A stretch of DNA of 64,000 bases from JAZGGS01 sp963714405 (GCA_963714405.1 CAVQOH010000002.1:1178001-1242000); one strand, 5' to 3'. Shown: positions 1 through 10,000, counted from the first letter of the stretch. Notes: generated by a model not told the origin, from the letters alone. Numbers and translations: made by a program.

Positions 1-1630
1 AATTCATTTTTCCATGAATTAATCCTATGTTTAAATTTTTTAAATAAGTGCTTTTTAGTTCATTAAAATAGGATTCAGCAGCTTTTAATTCCAACTTTTC
101 TGATTCTTCAACAAGTGGATAAACTATAAATGATTGATAGCCTTCTTTTGATTTATCATAAATATAATTGTAGATATCCGGTAGCTTTTCATCTCCGCGT
201 AAAACAGTTTTTATTGGTTTCCTGTTTTTGGGCATTTCATCTATAACAGAAACATCCAAATCACCATATACAGTCATAGTAAGAGTTCTTGGAATTGGTG
301 TTGCACTCATAATTAATATTTCTGGCGTTTTACCCTTGCTCTGGAGTTTTGATCTTTGCTTTACTCCAAATCTGTGCTGTTCGTCTATTACCACCATACC
401 AAGATTTTTATAAATCACTTTCTCTTCAAATAGTGCGTGGGTTCCAATAATGATATCTGCATTTTGCTTCTCAATATCTTTTAAAACACTTTCTCTTTCA
501 GATTTTTTTTGTCCTCCCAATAGCAAGGCAACATTAATTTTCTTTTCATTATCAGTTTCAAAAAGATTGCTCAGCATTTTTGTAATATTTTTTGCATGCT
601 GATCAGCTAAAATTTCTGTGGGCGCCATAAGTGCTGCCTGAAAGCCGTTATCAACAGCGATTAATATTGCAATGATTGACACAATTGTTTTTCCACTGCC
701 AACATCTCCCTGTAGCAACCTGTTCATTGGTTTTTCTAAAAGCAGGTCTTGTTTAATTTCCGCAAGCACTTTTAATTGGGAAGCGGTAAGCTTATATGGA
801 AGTGTTTTTATAAAATTATTAACCAGGTTTGATTTAACACTCATTACATTACCTTTCAACTTGGTACGGTAACTATATTTTCTAAAAGCGACCAGAGTTT
901 CAAGATAAAATATTTCTTCAAATTTTAACCTGTATAATGCTTCCTCAAGCTTTTTCCCACTTTCTGGGAAATGATAATTTTTAACTGTTTCTGTTAAAGT
1001 AAGAAGAGAATTTTGTTTGATAATATCCAAAGGAAGTGTTTCTTCAAGTTTGTCTGAATACTTTTCAACTGCATTGTAAATTATCCTTCGCAAACTTAAA
1101 TCTCCAAGATTGGTTAGTCTAAGTTCTTTTGGGATTTTATAAAATGGAATTATCTTCCCTGTATTTAAAAAATTATTTGATTCTTCTTTAGTGATTCTAT
1201 CAAAATCAGGATGAATAAATTGGAGTTTATTATACCTGCTGATTTCTGGCTTAGAAGAAATTGCAAATATATCTCCCTCATTAAAAACGGAATGAAAATA
1301 TTTTACCCCTTGAAACCAAACGCACTCAAAAATTCCTGCTGAATCCTGAAAGTGAACAATTAATAACTCTTTTTTACCAAACCTTTTTTTTTCTTTATCT
1401 ACAACAGTTGCAATTATAGTAAGCTCACCATCGTAGCCATTTTTAGCATAACCGTATGCTTTAACAGCAGTTAGAACAGTAGTTCTATCTAAATGTCTCG
1501 ATGGAAAATAGAACAGCAGATCGCGTATGCTATTTATGCCGACTTTTTTAAAACTCTCGGCGCGTTTTGGTCCAACAGATCTTAAAAATCTTACAGACTG
1601 TTGTAGAATGTTATCATCAATTGAATTCAT
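1..1630 (-). CDS. recG: ATP-dependent DNA helicase RecG (C-terminus beyond window edge)
   Basis: Superfamily 2 helicase that remodels stalled replication forks and branched DNA. The minus strand reads open from an ATG at 1630 to the left edge (about 543 codons), so the last part of the helicase domain is missing. The N-terminal wedge/OB region contains FPSRHLDR near residue 42. The helicase core shows the Walker A motif GDVGSGKT (about residue 307, near 690-711), a MAPTEILADQH motif and the Walker B/DEQH box of RecG in VVIDEQHRFGVKQR (about residue 414), followed by SATPIPRTL. The product is identified from these motifs, which together are typical of RecG rather than PriA or Mfd. It is divergent from dgt across a 136-base gap that must hold both promoters. 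No frame break was noticed. Confidence 0.95.
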   Translation of the reverse strand, partial: MNSIDDNILQQSVRFLRSVGPKRAESFKKVGINSIRDLLFYFPSRHLDRTTVLTAVKAYGYAKNGYDGELTIIATVVDKEKKRFGKKELLIVHFQDSAGIFECVWFQGVKYFHSVFNEGDIFAISSKPEISRYNKLQFIHPDFDRITKEESNNFLNTGKIIPFYKIPKELRLTNLGDLSLRRIIYNAVEKYSDKLEETLPLDIIKQNSLLTLTETVKNYHFPESGKKLEEALYRLKFEEIFYLETLVAFRKYSYRTKLKGNVMSVKSNLVNNFIKTLPYKLTASQLKVLAEIKQDLLLEKPMNRLLQGDVGSGKTIVSIIAILIAVDNGFQAALMAPTEILADQHAKNITKMLSNLFETDNEKKINVALLLGGQKKSERESVLKDIEKQNADIIIGTHALFEEKVIYKNLGMVVIDEQHRFGVKQRSKLQSKGKTPEILIMSATPIPRTLTMTVYGDLDVSVIDEMPKNRKPIKTVLRGDEKLPDIYNYIYDKSKEGYQSFIVYPLVEESEKLELKAAESYFNELKSTYLKNLNIGLIHGKMN

Positions 1631-1766
1631 TGGAATAAAAATAATTGAAGAAGGCTGTAAAGACAAAATATATTTAAGATAATTTTTTCTTTTAATATGG
1701 TTAACTTTGATTATATAATATTCTATATAATCAAATCAATTTGTTAATACATATTAGAGATTACAT

Positions 1767-3131
1767 TTGAACTGGAAAAATTTATTAAACGATAAAAGAC
1801 TTGGCGTAAATCCATATTCTGGCAATACATTGGAAGGAAGAAGCCAATTTCAAAAAGATTTCGATCGAATTGTATTTTCACCTGCATTTAGAAGGTTACA
1901 GGATAAAACCCAGGTATTCCCTTTACCGGAAAGTGATTTTGTTCATACAAGATTAACACACAGTCTTGAGGTTTCAGTTGTAGGAAGATCACTTGGTAAT
2001 TTAGTTGGGAAAAAAATTCTTGATCGACATCCTGAATTGAAAGATGAGTTTACTAAATTTCATTTTGGGGAAGTAGTTGCAGCTGCATGTCTTGGACACG
2101 ATATAGGAAATCCTCCGTTTGGGCATTCAGGTGAAAATGCAATAGGAGAATATTTTAAAACCGGTGATGGAAAAAGATTTCAACAAAATATTAATGATGA
2201 AAAGAAGTGGCTGGATCTTATTAAGTACGAAGGTAATGCGCAGGGTTTTAGGATTATTACTACCCTGCAAAATCCTGATATTGATGGTGGGTTGCGGTTA
2301 ACATATGCATCACTTGCAACTTTTACAAAGTATCCCAAAGAAGCATACTCAGCAGATAGTCTAATTGATTTAACTAAAAAAACCGCGTATAAAAAATTTG
2401 GTTTCTTTCAGGAAGAGAAAAATATTTTCAAAGTAATTGCTGAAGGCGTTGGATTGATAAAAATTGATGCAGATGGTTACTGGTGGTGCAGGCATCCTCT
2501 TTCATTTCTGGTTGAAGCCGCTGATGATATTTGTTACGGAATTATGGATTTGGAAGATGGTTTCCGGCTTGGATTAATTTCTTTCAAAGAAACTGAAGAT
2601 CTATTATTTCCACTAGTTCCACAAACTGAACTGGAAGATTATAAAGGAAGAGATGAAAATGAAAAAATCGGATACCTAAGAGCTAAGGCGATTAGTGAAC
2701 TTGTTAACGAGCTTGCTGATAAATTTGTTGAAGAGGAACATAATTTTCTTAAAGGAAAATTTGAAAACGAGTTGATATCGGTTATAGAAAAAGCTTCCAC
2801 GTTAAAGAATATAAATGAAATATCAATTGAAAAAATTTACAACTATAAAAGTGTTATAGAACGAGAAGTTGCAGGCTACGAGGTTTTAGGTGGTTTACTG
2901 GATATTTTTATTAACGCTTATAACGAATTTTATGATGGAAACCTTTCAAGAAGAAACAGGGCGATCGTGTTCCTTTTACCCAAAAGAATTACTAAGCAAC
3001 CACCGGACGATCTTTATCTGCGATTGTTAAATATAATTGATTTTGTTTCAGGTATGACTGATTCATATGCTGTTTCACTTTTTAGAAAGATTAAAGGAAT
3101 TTCTCTGCCGGGAGGAAGAGTTACTGAATAA
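1767..3131 (+). CDS. dgt: deoxyguanosinetriphosphate triphosphohydrolase-like protein (HD domain)
   Basis: Cytoplasmic dNTP triphosphohydrolase that splits dNTPs into nucleoside and tripolyphosphate, which affects dNTP pools. At 454 residues it has the usual Dgt length. The N-terminal motif NPYSGNTLEGRSQFQKDFDR precedes the metal-binding HD domain: H65 in HTRLTHSLEV, and H111-D112 in GHDIGNPPFGHSGE. A third stretch, LVEAADDICYGIMDLED, carries the distal Asp. The start is a TTG: an in-frame TAG lies four codons upstream and no ATG lies between, so this is the earliest possible start; the ribosome site is weak. It is transcribed away from recG and converges with gpsA. Substrate preference (dGTP or broader) cannot be told from sequence. 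Confidence 0.93.
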   Translation: MNWKNLLNDKRLGVNPYSGNTLEGRSQFQKDFDRIVFSPAFRRLQDKTQVFPLPESDFVHTRLTHSLEVSVVGRSLGNLVGKKILDRHPELKDEFTKFHFGEVVAAACLGHDIGNPPFGHSGENAIGEYFKTGDGKRFQQNINDEKKWLDLIKYEGNAQGFRIITTLQNPDIDGGLRLTYASLATFTKYPKEAYSADSLIDLTKKTAYKKFGFFQEEKNIFKVIAEGVGLIKIDADGYWWCRHPLSFLVEAADDICYGIMDLEDGFRLGLISFKETEDLLFPLVPQTELEDYKGRDENEKIGYLRAKAISELVNELADKFVEEEHNFLKGKFENELISVIEKASTLKNINEISIEKIYNYKSVIEREVAGYEVLGGLLDIFINAYNEFYDGNLSRRNRAIVFLLPKRITKQPPDDLYLRLLNIIDFVSGMTDSYAVSLFRKIKGISLPGGRVTE

Positions 3132-3168
3132 TTAAATATTTATAAATGGCGATTTTAATTATTGATCG

Positions 3169-4164
3169 TTATTCGGTTTTCATATCACGGGTCATCAAAT
3201 CTGTGGTTGCTTTAATAGGATCTTTATCTTCGAAGAGAATTTTGTAAACTTCATTTGTAATAGGAGTTTCAACATCGTACATTTCTGCAAGCTGAGATGC
3301 GGACCTACTAGTTTCAACACCTTCTGCAACCATTTCCATTCTTTTTAAAACATCCTTTAGTTTCTTGCCTGCACCAATTTGTTCACCAACAAACCGGTTA
3401 CGGCTATGCTTACTCATACAGGTAACAATTAAATCACCCATACCAGAAAGACCTGTGAAAGTTTCAGGTCTTGCACCCATTGCTAAACCGAGTCTTGAAA
3501 TTTCAGCAACACCTCTTGTCATTATTGCAGCTTTCGTATTATCCCCAAACTTAGCACCATCAATAATTCCTGCGCCAATTGCAATTACATTTTTGAAAGC
3601 ACCACCAAGTTCTACTCCAAAAATATCTGTGGATGAATAAACCCTGAAGTAAGAATTCATAAAAGCAGCCTGAATTGACTTTGCAGTATCCAAATCTGTT
3701 GAAGCTGCTGTAACTGTTGTTGGAATTCTCTTTGCAACCTCTTCTGCATGTGAAGGACCAGAAAGTACCCCGATCTGTTCATCTTTCAAAGATGGGTGAA
3801 CATCTTTTAGCATTTGAGACATCGTTAATAATGTATTTTTTTCAATACCTTTTGCTACACTAACGAGTATTGAGTTTTTAATGTTATTGAATTTAATTTT
3901 CTTTATTGCTCCGCGCAGAAATTGTGATGGAACAGCTAGCACGATAAGATGCTGATGGGTAGTTGATTCTTCAAGATTGTTTGTAATAATTATTTCTTTA
4001 GGGATTTTTATTCCAGGTAGTAGATCAACATTTTCACGTTTCTTATTTAATTTTGCTGCGTAGCTTTTTCTGTATTCCCAAAGAGTAACATTATGCCCGT
4101 TGTAATGAAGCAGAATTGCCAGGGTGGTACCCCATCCGCCCGCACCAAGTACTGATATTTTCAT
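3169..4164 (-). CDS. gpsA: glycerol-3-phosphate dehydrogenase [NAD(P)+]
   Basis: Reduces dihydroxyacetone phosphate to sn-glycerol 3-phosphate, the backbone for phospholipid synthesis. The 331-residue protein starts with the Rossmann fold GAGGWGTTLA (residues 7-16), has the conserved LSGPSHAEEV segment, the catalytic-lysine region ELGGAFKNVIAIGAG and the substrate-binding GLSGMGDLIVTC and HSRNR segments. It lies four bases downstream of plsY on the same strand. The pair performs consecutive steps, G3P formation then its first acylation, so they are almost certainly one operon with plsY first. The gene ends facing dgt with a 37-base gap and no clear terminator. Confidence 0.96.
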   Translation of the reverse strand: MKISVLGAGGWGTTLAILLHYNGHNVTLWEYRKSYAAKLNKKRENVDLLPGIKIPKEIIITNNLEESTTHQHLIVLAVPSQFLRGAIKKIKFNNIKNSILVSVAKGIEKNTLLTMSQMLKDVHPSLKDEQIGVLSGPSHAEEVAKRIPTTVTAASTDLDTAKSIQAAFMNSYFRVYSSTDIFGVELGGAFKNVIAIGAGIIDGAKFGDNTKAAIMTRGVAEISRLGLAMGARPETFTGLSGMGDLIVTCMSKHSRNRFVGEQIGAGKKLKDVLKRMEMVAEGVETSRSASQLAEMYDVETPITNEVYKILFEDKDPIKATTDLMTRDMKTE

Positions 4165-4168
4165 TTAA

Positions 4169-4837
4169 TCAGGTTTTAGGTTTTTTCTTAAAACTGATTT
4201 TATTTTCGTTTCCGTTAAGCAAACGGACTAAATTTTTCCGGTGTGTAAAAATAACCAAAAGTGCTATACCAACTATAAATGGGAAAAGAGTATTATATCC
4301 AATAATATCCACATGAAAAACATTTTCCCTAATATATAAAACAGATGGAACTGCAATTGCAGTAAGAATAGAACCGAGTGAAACATATCTTGAAATGGAA
4401 ACTACAAGTACAAACACACCGAGTGCAATTAACATATCAATTGTAATAAGCATTAATAACATGCCAAGAGCAGTAGCAATACCTTTGCCTCCCTTAAAAC
4501 CGGCAAAGATAGTCCAGATATGTCCAATAACAGCAGCCATTCCTGCAATTATTTGAACAAGAGTAAAGTCATCAAATGGTGAAACGTTGGTAAAAGGAAG
4601 CGGTCCGTAAAACAATCTAGCAATAAAAACAACGGCAATTGCACCTTTAAGTGCATCCAATAAAATTACCAATAAACCATGCTTCCAGCCAAGCACTCTC
4701 AGCACATTTGTTCCGCCGGCATTTCCGCTGCCATGCTTTCGTATGTCAATTCCCTTTGCAGCTTTACTAATTATTATGCTGTTCGGAATGGAACCAACAA
4801 GGTATGATAATATTATGATGATTGCCAGTAATAACAT
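4169..4837 (-). CDS. plsY: acyl-phosphate:glycerol-3-phosphate acyltransferase
   Basis: Integral inner-membrane enzyme that moves an acyl group from acyl phosphate to position 1 of glycerol 3-phosphate. It has the three PlsY signatures: GSIPNSIIISK near the N-terminus, the phosphate-loop GSGNAGGTNVLRVLG and FAGFKGGKGIATALG. Five or six hydrophobic segments are visible. A GTG at 4843 would add two residues (M-Y), but the ATG at 4837 gives the usual PlsY N-terminus beginning M-L-L-L-A, so I prefer it. First gene of the plsY-gpsA pair. The 239 bases upstream, up to the small gene at 5083, hold no recognised gene. Confidence 0.94.
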   Translation of the reverse strand: MLLLAIIIILSYLVGSIPNSIIISKAAKGIDIRKHGSGNAGGTNVLRVLGWKHGLLVILLDALKGAIAVVFIARLFYGPLPFTNVSPFDDFTLVQIIAGMAAVIGHIWTIFAGFKGGKGIATALGMLLMLITIDMLIALGVFVLVVSISRYVSLGSILTAIAVPSVLYIRENVFHVDIIGYNTLFPFIVGIALLVIFTHRKNLVRLLNGNENKISFKKKPKT

Positions 4838-5082
4838 ATACACTATTTTTCAATTAAATCGTAATTAAACCTAATTAATATATGAACAATAAACAACGAA
4901 TTTTTGTGCCACTATTTTATTGAGTTTGGTAACAATTTGATGTATAAAAAATGTAAAAGTTGCATAATTACCACTTTATTTAATTTATTCAGATGAAATT
5001 AATTGAAAACCAAACCAAAAACTACTTTTGTTTTAAAACGCTGTTTTAATATATTAACCGTCTAAATTTTAAGGAGAATAAA

Positions 5083-5247
5083 GTGGCAAAATCACAATCT
5101 TTTTCGGATAAAGTAAAGAAAAAGAAGAAATCTGAATTTATTACAGTAAAAGTAGTTAAAACAATTAAAACCGATAAGGGAAACTATAAGTTTAGTGAGA
5201 AATTTGTCCAGGTTGATGATATTAACAAGATATCTGAGTTGAAATAA
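5083..5247 (+). CDS. small lysine-rich protein of 54 residues (DUF4295-like?)
   Basis: Open frame from a GTG preceded at 5071-5076 by AAGGAG, a near-ideal ribosome site with six bases of spacing, which is the main reason to call it. The product begins MAKSQSFSDK, then has a run of five lysines, and ends with a more balanced stretch (TVKVVKTIKTDKGNYKFSEK, residues 21-40) that could form short beta strands. From memory this second half resembles the small basic DUF4295 proteins of Bacteroidetes, which usually lie beside ribosomal protein genes L28/L33; those genes are not here, and the match needs a profile search. Basic charge and size suit a ribosome- or nucleic-acid-associated role, but no function is claimed. 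It stands alone between plsY and the radical SAM gene. Confidence 0.7.
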   Translation: MAKSQSFSDKVKKKKKSEFITVKVVKTIKTDKGNYKFSEKFVQVDDINKISELK

Positions 5248-5458
5248 TCGCTTTTAACAATTCATTTCTGCTCATCCTGCTAATTTACTCATCTTTTTTT
5301 AGTTGTAGAATCAAAAATTACCTTGGATTAAACAGGATTTTTTTTAAATTAAGAAAAACTTAAATAGTTATCGGAGGATAAACTAGTAATCCCCTCTCGC
5401 AGAATTTAGTCTGGATGGGGAAATTAAATTTTTTCGTTAATAAATTAGGATGTTTTAA

Positions 5459-6850
5459 ATGAAAAACCCTGAAAAAATGAAATTTTATGGTGTAAGGGAC
5501 ATTGATAACATCCCACAACTTGAGGCTCTTAGTAAAGAACAAAAATTTGAGTTAAAAGTTGTATCATCTGTCCTTCCCTTTAGAGTAAATAATTACGTTC
5601 TGGAAAATCTGATTGATTGGAGCAAAATACCCGCTGACCCAATTTACCAGCTCACTTTTATGCAGCGTGAAATGCTAAGTGAAGATCAGTTTAATCTAAT
5701 GGCTGATGCACTTCTTGGTGATAATACAAATGATGAAATAACAAACATCGCTAATCAAATAAGGATGGAACTAAATCCTCATCCCGGTGGACAGATGACT
5801 TTAAATGTTCCGAAGTTAGATGAAAAGCGTGTGGCAGGAATTCAGCACAAATACAGAGAAACAGTTTTAATATTTCCATCCAGCGGGCAAACATGTCACT
5901 CCTATTGTACATTCTGTTTTAGGTGGGCACAGTTTGTTGGTATGACTGATCTTAAATTTGCTACAGAAGAATCAGGTAGATTTCAAGAATATTTAGCTAA
6001 TCAGCAAGATGTTACCGATATACTAATTACTGGCGGCGATCCAATGATTATGAGTGCAAAAAACTTAGCTGTTTATATTGAACCTCTGTTAAAATCTGAA
6101 TTTGATCACATTAGTAACATAAGGATTGGAACTAAATCCGTAGCTTACTGGCCGTACAGATTTATAAGTGATAAAGATACAGATGATATTCTTAGATTAT
6201 TTGAAAAAGTAATTGACGCTGGTAAGCATTTATCAATTATGGGGCATTACAATCATTGGCAGGAGCTATCAACTGAAGCTGCACAAACCGCGATTAAAAA
6301 AATTAGAAATACTGGCGCACAAATTAGAACTCAATCTCCATTAGTAAAACATGTAAATGATGATCCGGCAGTTTGGGCAAGACTATGGAAAGAGCAGGTT
6401 AAACTTGGTGCAATTCCTTATTATTTCTTTATTGAAAGAAATACCGGTGCAAAGGAGTATTTCTCAATTCCGCTTACCAAGGCTTTTAAAATTTACAGCG
6501 AAGCTTATAAACAGGTTTCCGGTTTATGCAGAACAGTTAAGGGTCCCTCAATGTCTACACTTCCGGGCAAAGTAATTGTGGAGGGAATTACACATATAAA
6601 CGGTGAAAAAGTATTTGTACTTAATTTCTTGCAAGCTAGAAATCCGGAATGGGTAAAAAATCCATTCTTTGCTGAATACAGTTCTACCGCAACTTGGCTT
6701 AATGAACTAACGCCGGCTTTTGATGAAGAAAAATTTTTCTACCAGGATGAATTGAATGAATTAATTAAAGCAAAAGAAGGACAAATGTTTTTTGATATAT
6801 ATGATGATGAAGAAGTACTGATTAATTCTTCTTTTGATACAGATTATTAG
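5459..6850 (+). CDS. KamA-family radical SAM protein (lysine 2,3-aminomutase-like)
   Basis: Radical S-adenosylmethionine enzyme of the lysine 2,3-aminomutase family, which uses a [4Fe-4S] cluster, SAM and PLP to move an amino group from C2 to C3. The cluster motif is CHSYCTFC with cysteines 146, 150 and 153, followed by RWAQFVG as in KamA proteins. The glycine-rich SAM segment ITGGDPMIMS and a C-terminal region with the PLP-type SMSTLPGKVIVEGI stretch fit the family. At 463 residues it is longer than the EF-P-modifying EpmB type (about 340) and near the long KamA group. The start ATG has AGGA eight bases upstream (5447-5450). No efp, kamD/E or beta-lysine acetyltransferase gene lies nearby, so whether it feeds an osmolyte or a degradation pathway is open. 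Confidence 0.85.
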   Translation: MKNPEKMKFYGVRDIDNIPQLEALSKEQKFELKVVSSVLPFRVNNYVLENLIDWSKIPADPIYQLTFMQREMLSEDQFNLMADALLGDNTNDEITNIANQIRMELNPHPGGQMTLNVPKLDEKRVAGIQHKYRETVLIFPSSGQTCHSYCTFCFRWAQFVGMTDLKFATEESGRFQEYLANQQDVTDILITGGDPMIMSAKNLAVYIEPLLKSEFDHISNIRIGTKSVAYWPYRFISDKDTDDILRLFEKVIDAGKHLSIMGHYNHWQELSTEAAQTAIKKIRNTGAQIRTQSPLVKHVNDDPAVWARLWKEQVKLGAIPYYFFIERNTGAKEYFSIPLTKAFKIYSEAYKQVSGLCRTVKGPSMSTLPGKVIVEGITHINGEKVFVLNFLQARNPEWVKNPFFAEYSSTATWLNELTPAFDEEKFFYQDELNELIKAKEGQMFFDIYDDEEVLINSSFDTDY

Positions 6851-6870
6851 TTCAATTCCGCTTAAAAAAT

Positions 6871-7374
6871 TTATGCGAATAGTTTAAGGTTTATACTACC
6901 TTCCAGCTGAAGCAGTTTTTCTTTTACATCCAAACCACTTCCGTAACCTACCAGATTTCCATCAGCACCTAAAACTCTATGGCATGGTATAACAATTGGA
7001 AGTGGATTTGCACCATTTGCTTTTGCAGCAGCTCTTATTGATTTTAAATTTCCCAATCTTAAGGCAAGTTCCTTGTATGATATGGTTTTACCAAAGGGAA
7101 TTTTTAATAATTGTTTCCAAACTTTTTTCTGAAAATCAGTACCAATAATTTCTAGTGGAAGATCAAATTCCTTTCTTTTATGATTAAAATATTCCTTCAA
7201 TTGAATAAATATTCCAAACATATATGGATCATCATTTCTTAAAGTAGTAAAATTCGGCTGTTCTTTCCTTTCAACTGCAGAATTAATTACGATGTTTCTT
7301 ATCGCATGCTGTGAAGAAATAACATCAATTGCTATTCCATTAAAAGAATCAGAACTTATAAAAAATTTTTCCAT
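6871..7374 (-). CDS. ogt: methylated-DNA--protein-cysteine methyltransferase
   Basis: Suicide repair protein that takes the alkyl group off O6-alkylguanine (and O4-alkylthymine) onto its own cysteine. The 167-residue protein has the active-site motif IPCHRV with the acceptor C131, the helix-turn-helix region FGKTISYKELALRLG with the following AAAKANGANP, and the VGYGSGLDVKEKLLQLEG C-terminus. There is no AraC/Ada N-terminal domain, so it is the stand-alone Ogt type. It converges with the KamA-like gene (20-base gap) and lies downstream of the NifU-like gene on the same strand, but a terminator between them suggests separate transcription. Confidence 0.95.
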   Translation of the reverse strand: MEKFFISSDSFNGIAIDVISSQHAIRNIVINSAVERKEQPNFTTLRNDDPYMFGIFIQLKEYFNHKRKEFDLPLEIIGTDFQKKVWKQLLKIPFGKTISYKELALRLGNLKSIRAAAKANGANPLPIVIPCHRVLGADGNLVGYGSGLDVKEKLLQLEGSINLKLFA

Positions 7375-7387
7375 TACTCACTGACAT

Positions 7388-7425
7388 AAAAAAGGGAAGA
7401 AATCATTTTTAAAGACCTCTTCCCT
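7388..7425 (-). terminator. Rho-independent terminator after the NifU-like gene
   Basis: On the minus strand an 8-base perfect stem (AGGGAAGA at 7418-7425 in transcript sense, pairing with TCTTCCCT at 7393-7400) has a 17-base loop and runs into six T residues (complement of 7388-7393). It lies 24 bases after the stop of the NifU-like gene and before ogt, so it should end that transcript. Confidence 0.7.
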
Positions 7426-7448
7426 GTATGATAAAAAACAAATTTAAA

Positions 7449-7988
7449 TTATGCAGCCACAACTTCAATTGCAGGGTTAATATCTCTTCTTAACAAACCT
7501 TCAATTGCCATCAATGTTCCACTTATAGCACTTGGGCAGCTTCCGCACGCACCCTGGTATCTTATTTTTACAGTAAAACCGTCAATTCCAATAACTTCCA
7601 ATCCACCGCCGTCACCAGCAAGGGCAGGTCTTACTTTCTGATCAAGTAGATCATTTACCTGCTTTAGTATATCACCATTATTTTCATTAACAGCTTTTGA
7701 TTTCTTCTTCTGGAATTAAAGCCGGATCAAAAGTTTTCATAAATTCTATAAATGGTCTTTGAATTTGTCCCCAATTTGCATCAGTTGCTTTTTCAAAGTA
7801 ATAAATTTATCCATATAAAAAACAGAAACAACGCCTTCTATATTAAATATTTCCTTAGCAAGAGGATCATTTTCAGCAGATTCTTTATTGGGAAATTGTC
7901 TTGATTCAAAATTGAGCAACTTTTTGTTCAATATAAACTTTAATGCATGCGGATTTGGCGTTAAATCCACATCTTCTACGATTAGCAT
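7449..7988 (-). pseudogene. NifU-like Fe-S scaffold protein (Nfu), frame broken
   Basis: Fe-S cluster scaffold/carrier protein. Reading from the ATG at 7988, the first 67 or so codons give an Nfu N-terminal domain (VDLTPNPHALKFILNK). The frame then shifts near 7793-7805, continues as ATDANWGQIQRPFIEFMKTF, and shifts again at an A-run near 7703-7706. The last part restores the NifU C-terminal domain with GACGSCPSA, whose two cysteines bind the cluster, and ends VEVVAA at the stop 7449-7451. Both halves are well conserved on either side of the breaks, and the second break is in a short A-run, so sequencing error is more likely than decay. Repaired length would be about 180 residues. A Rho-independent terminator follows. 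Confidence 0.82.
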
Positions 7989-8162
7989 AATAAAACCTCA
8001 TTTTTTAATTTTACTAAGTTACTCTAACAAAATATTAGCTTCAAGTTAATAATTAAATTATGATTTTACTAATTACTAAAAAGCTTTATTGATGCCTTTT
8101 TATGAAAATAAATTTATTTTTGTATCGCTTAAGTATCGGTTTTTAATAAACAAATTATTTGA

Positions 8163-9155
8163 ATGATGAAAAAAATACTAATTGTTTTTACTGGCGGAAC
8201 CTTTTCTATGATGATGGATAGTGAAAGTGGTGGTGCAGTTCCAAGATTTTCAGGCGAAGAACTTTTAAAAATGATTCCTGAAGCGAAAGATCTTGCGCTG
8301 AAATTTCATGTTATGATTTTGGAAAATATCCTGGTCCTCATATGACACCCGAAATTATGTTTGAGTCTATCAAAAAGAATAAAAGAAAAAATAGAAGAAA
8401 AAAAATATGATGGAATTATTGTTACACACGGAACGGATACACTTAGAAGAAACTGCATACTTGCTTGATCTTACCATCAAAAATGAAATCCCAATCGTTG
8501 TAACAGGCTCATTAAAAAACAGTTCTGTACCAGATTGGGATGGACCCAAAAATCTAACGGATTCAATTGTTGTTTGTTTAAATGAAAATTCAAAAAATAT
8601 GGGTGTACTTGTTTGTATGCACGGTGAAGTAAATGCAGCAAGCGAAGTAACAAAAATATTTTCAGATGAAGTAAATACTTTTCAAAGTCTTGATTTTGGA
8701 TCGCTTGGATTTGTGCAAAATGGAAAAGTTATTTATAACCGGCTGCCACGCCACTTGAATTTATTGATACAGATAAAATTATAAATACAAATGTAGATTT
8801 GCTAACTGTTTATGCAGGAATGGATGAGAAATTCTTTAAGCTATCTGCAGACAGCGGTACGGATGGATTAGTAATTGAAGCACTGGGTATTGGCAATGTT
8901 CCACCCAAATCATTTGAAGGAATTAAATATGTTATTGAAAAAGGAATTCCGGTAGTGCTCGTTTCACGATGCCCTGCGGGTGAAACAGATTATATTTATA
9001 GTTATCCCGGAGCAGGTAAACATCTTCATAATCTTGGAGTTATTTTTACAGATTATCTGAACGGACAAAAAGCAAGGATTAAATTAATGCTTGCTCTTGG
9101 TAAATGCGAAGGTAAGAGCGGGTTGAAACGGGTATTTGGAGATACTTTCCAGTAA
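8163..9155 (+). pseudogene. L-asparaginase, frame broken in at least four places
   Basis: Type I-like L-asparaginase (asparagine to aspartate and ammonia). The N-terminus has the first catalytic threonine in LIVFTGGTFSM, and the second motif GIIVTHGTDTLEETAYLLD carries the Thr-Asp pair. Further conserved parts are VVTGSLKN, MHGEVNAA, the C-terminal GLVIEALGIGNVPP and LVSRCPAG. The frame must change near 8308, 8371, 8445 and 8741 to join these pieces, each by one base. There is no signal peptide, so it is expected to be cytoplasmic. Repaired length is about 330 residues, normal for the family. Start at 8163 or the next ATG at 8166. Divergent from the NifU-like gene across 174 bases. Confidence 0.85.
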
Positions 9156-9158
9156 AAA

Positions 9159-9990
9159 TTATTTTGTGTTTTGCATCAGTTCTTCAAGATCAACTTTTGC
9201 AGTGTTTGCAATTGGATTTCCTAAGAACAATTCTGCAATTTCTTTAAACTTACCGGGTATATCACTTACGTAAAATTCATGTTCAGCATCTACTATTATC
9301 ATCTGAAAGCAATTCATTTTTAATAAGCTCTTCTTTTATTAATTCTGCAGAAGCAATTCCAGAATCTATCAATTTAACATTTCTTCCGATAACGTTTTGA
9401 ATGACATCAAATAAAATAGGGTAATGTGTGCAGCCAAGTACTAAAGTATCAATTCCAACATCACGAAGTTCTTTAAGATATTCTTCTGCAACTTCGTAAG
9501 TTGCTTTATGTGTTAGCCATCCTTCTTCAGCAAAAGGAACAAACAGCGGGCAGGGTTTTTCATAAATATTTGCATCAGGCTGAATTTTTTTTATTTCTTT
9601 AGAGTATGCCTTATTTGATATAGTTGCACGTGTGCCTATAACACCTATTTTTTTATTTGATGAAAATTTTAATGCCATTGATGCACCTGGCTGTAATCAT
9701 TCCAATTATCGGAACATTAAATTTTCTTTGCAGTTCAGGTATCGCAACCGATGAAGCAGTATTGCATGCAACTATAATTGCTTTAACATCTTTACTTAAT
9801 AGAAATTTTGTGTTCTGGATGGAATATTCAATTACTGTTGAATTTGATTTTGAACCGTATGGTACCCGTGCAGTATCACCAAAATAAATAATATTTTCTT
9901 TTGGCAATGTTGCAGCAAGATGCTTAACAACAGTTAAACCACCAATCCCCGAATCAAATACACCGATTGGTTTTTATTTATTATTGTTCA
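9159..9990 (-). pseudogene. murI: glutamate racemase, frame broken
   Basis: Makes D-glutamate for peptidoglycan. The pieces read in order: PIGVFDSGIGGLTVVKHL (about 9910-9965, first catalytic region), YFGDTARVPYGSKS, VACNTASSVA with the first catalytic cysteine, GVIGTRATI, LVLGCTHYPIL with the second catalytic cysteine, and the C-terminal FYVSDIPGKFKEIAELFLG ending at the stop 9159-9161. Frame changes are needed near 9975 (an in-frame TAA sits just before KPIGVF), near 9690 and near 9300. Both catalytic cysteines are intact. The exact start cannot be fixed because of the first break. It is the last gene of a run on the minus strand with glnD, queF and queC. Confidence 0.87.
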
Positions 9991-10000
9991 AATTTTTTTC

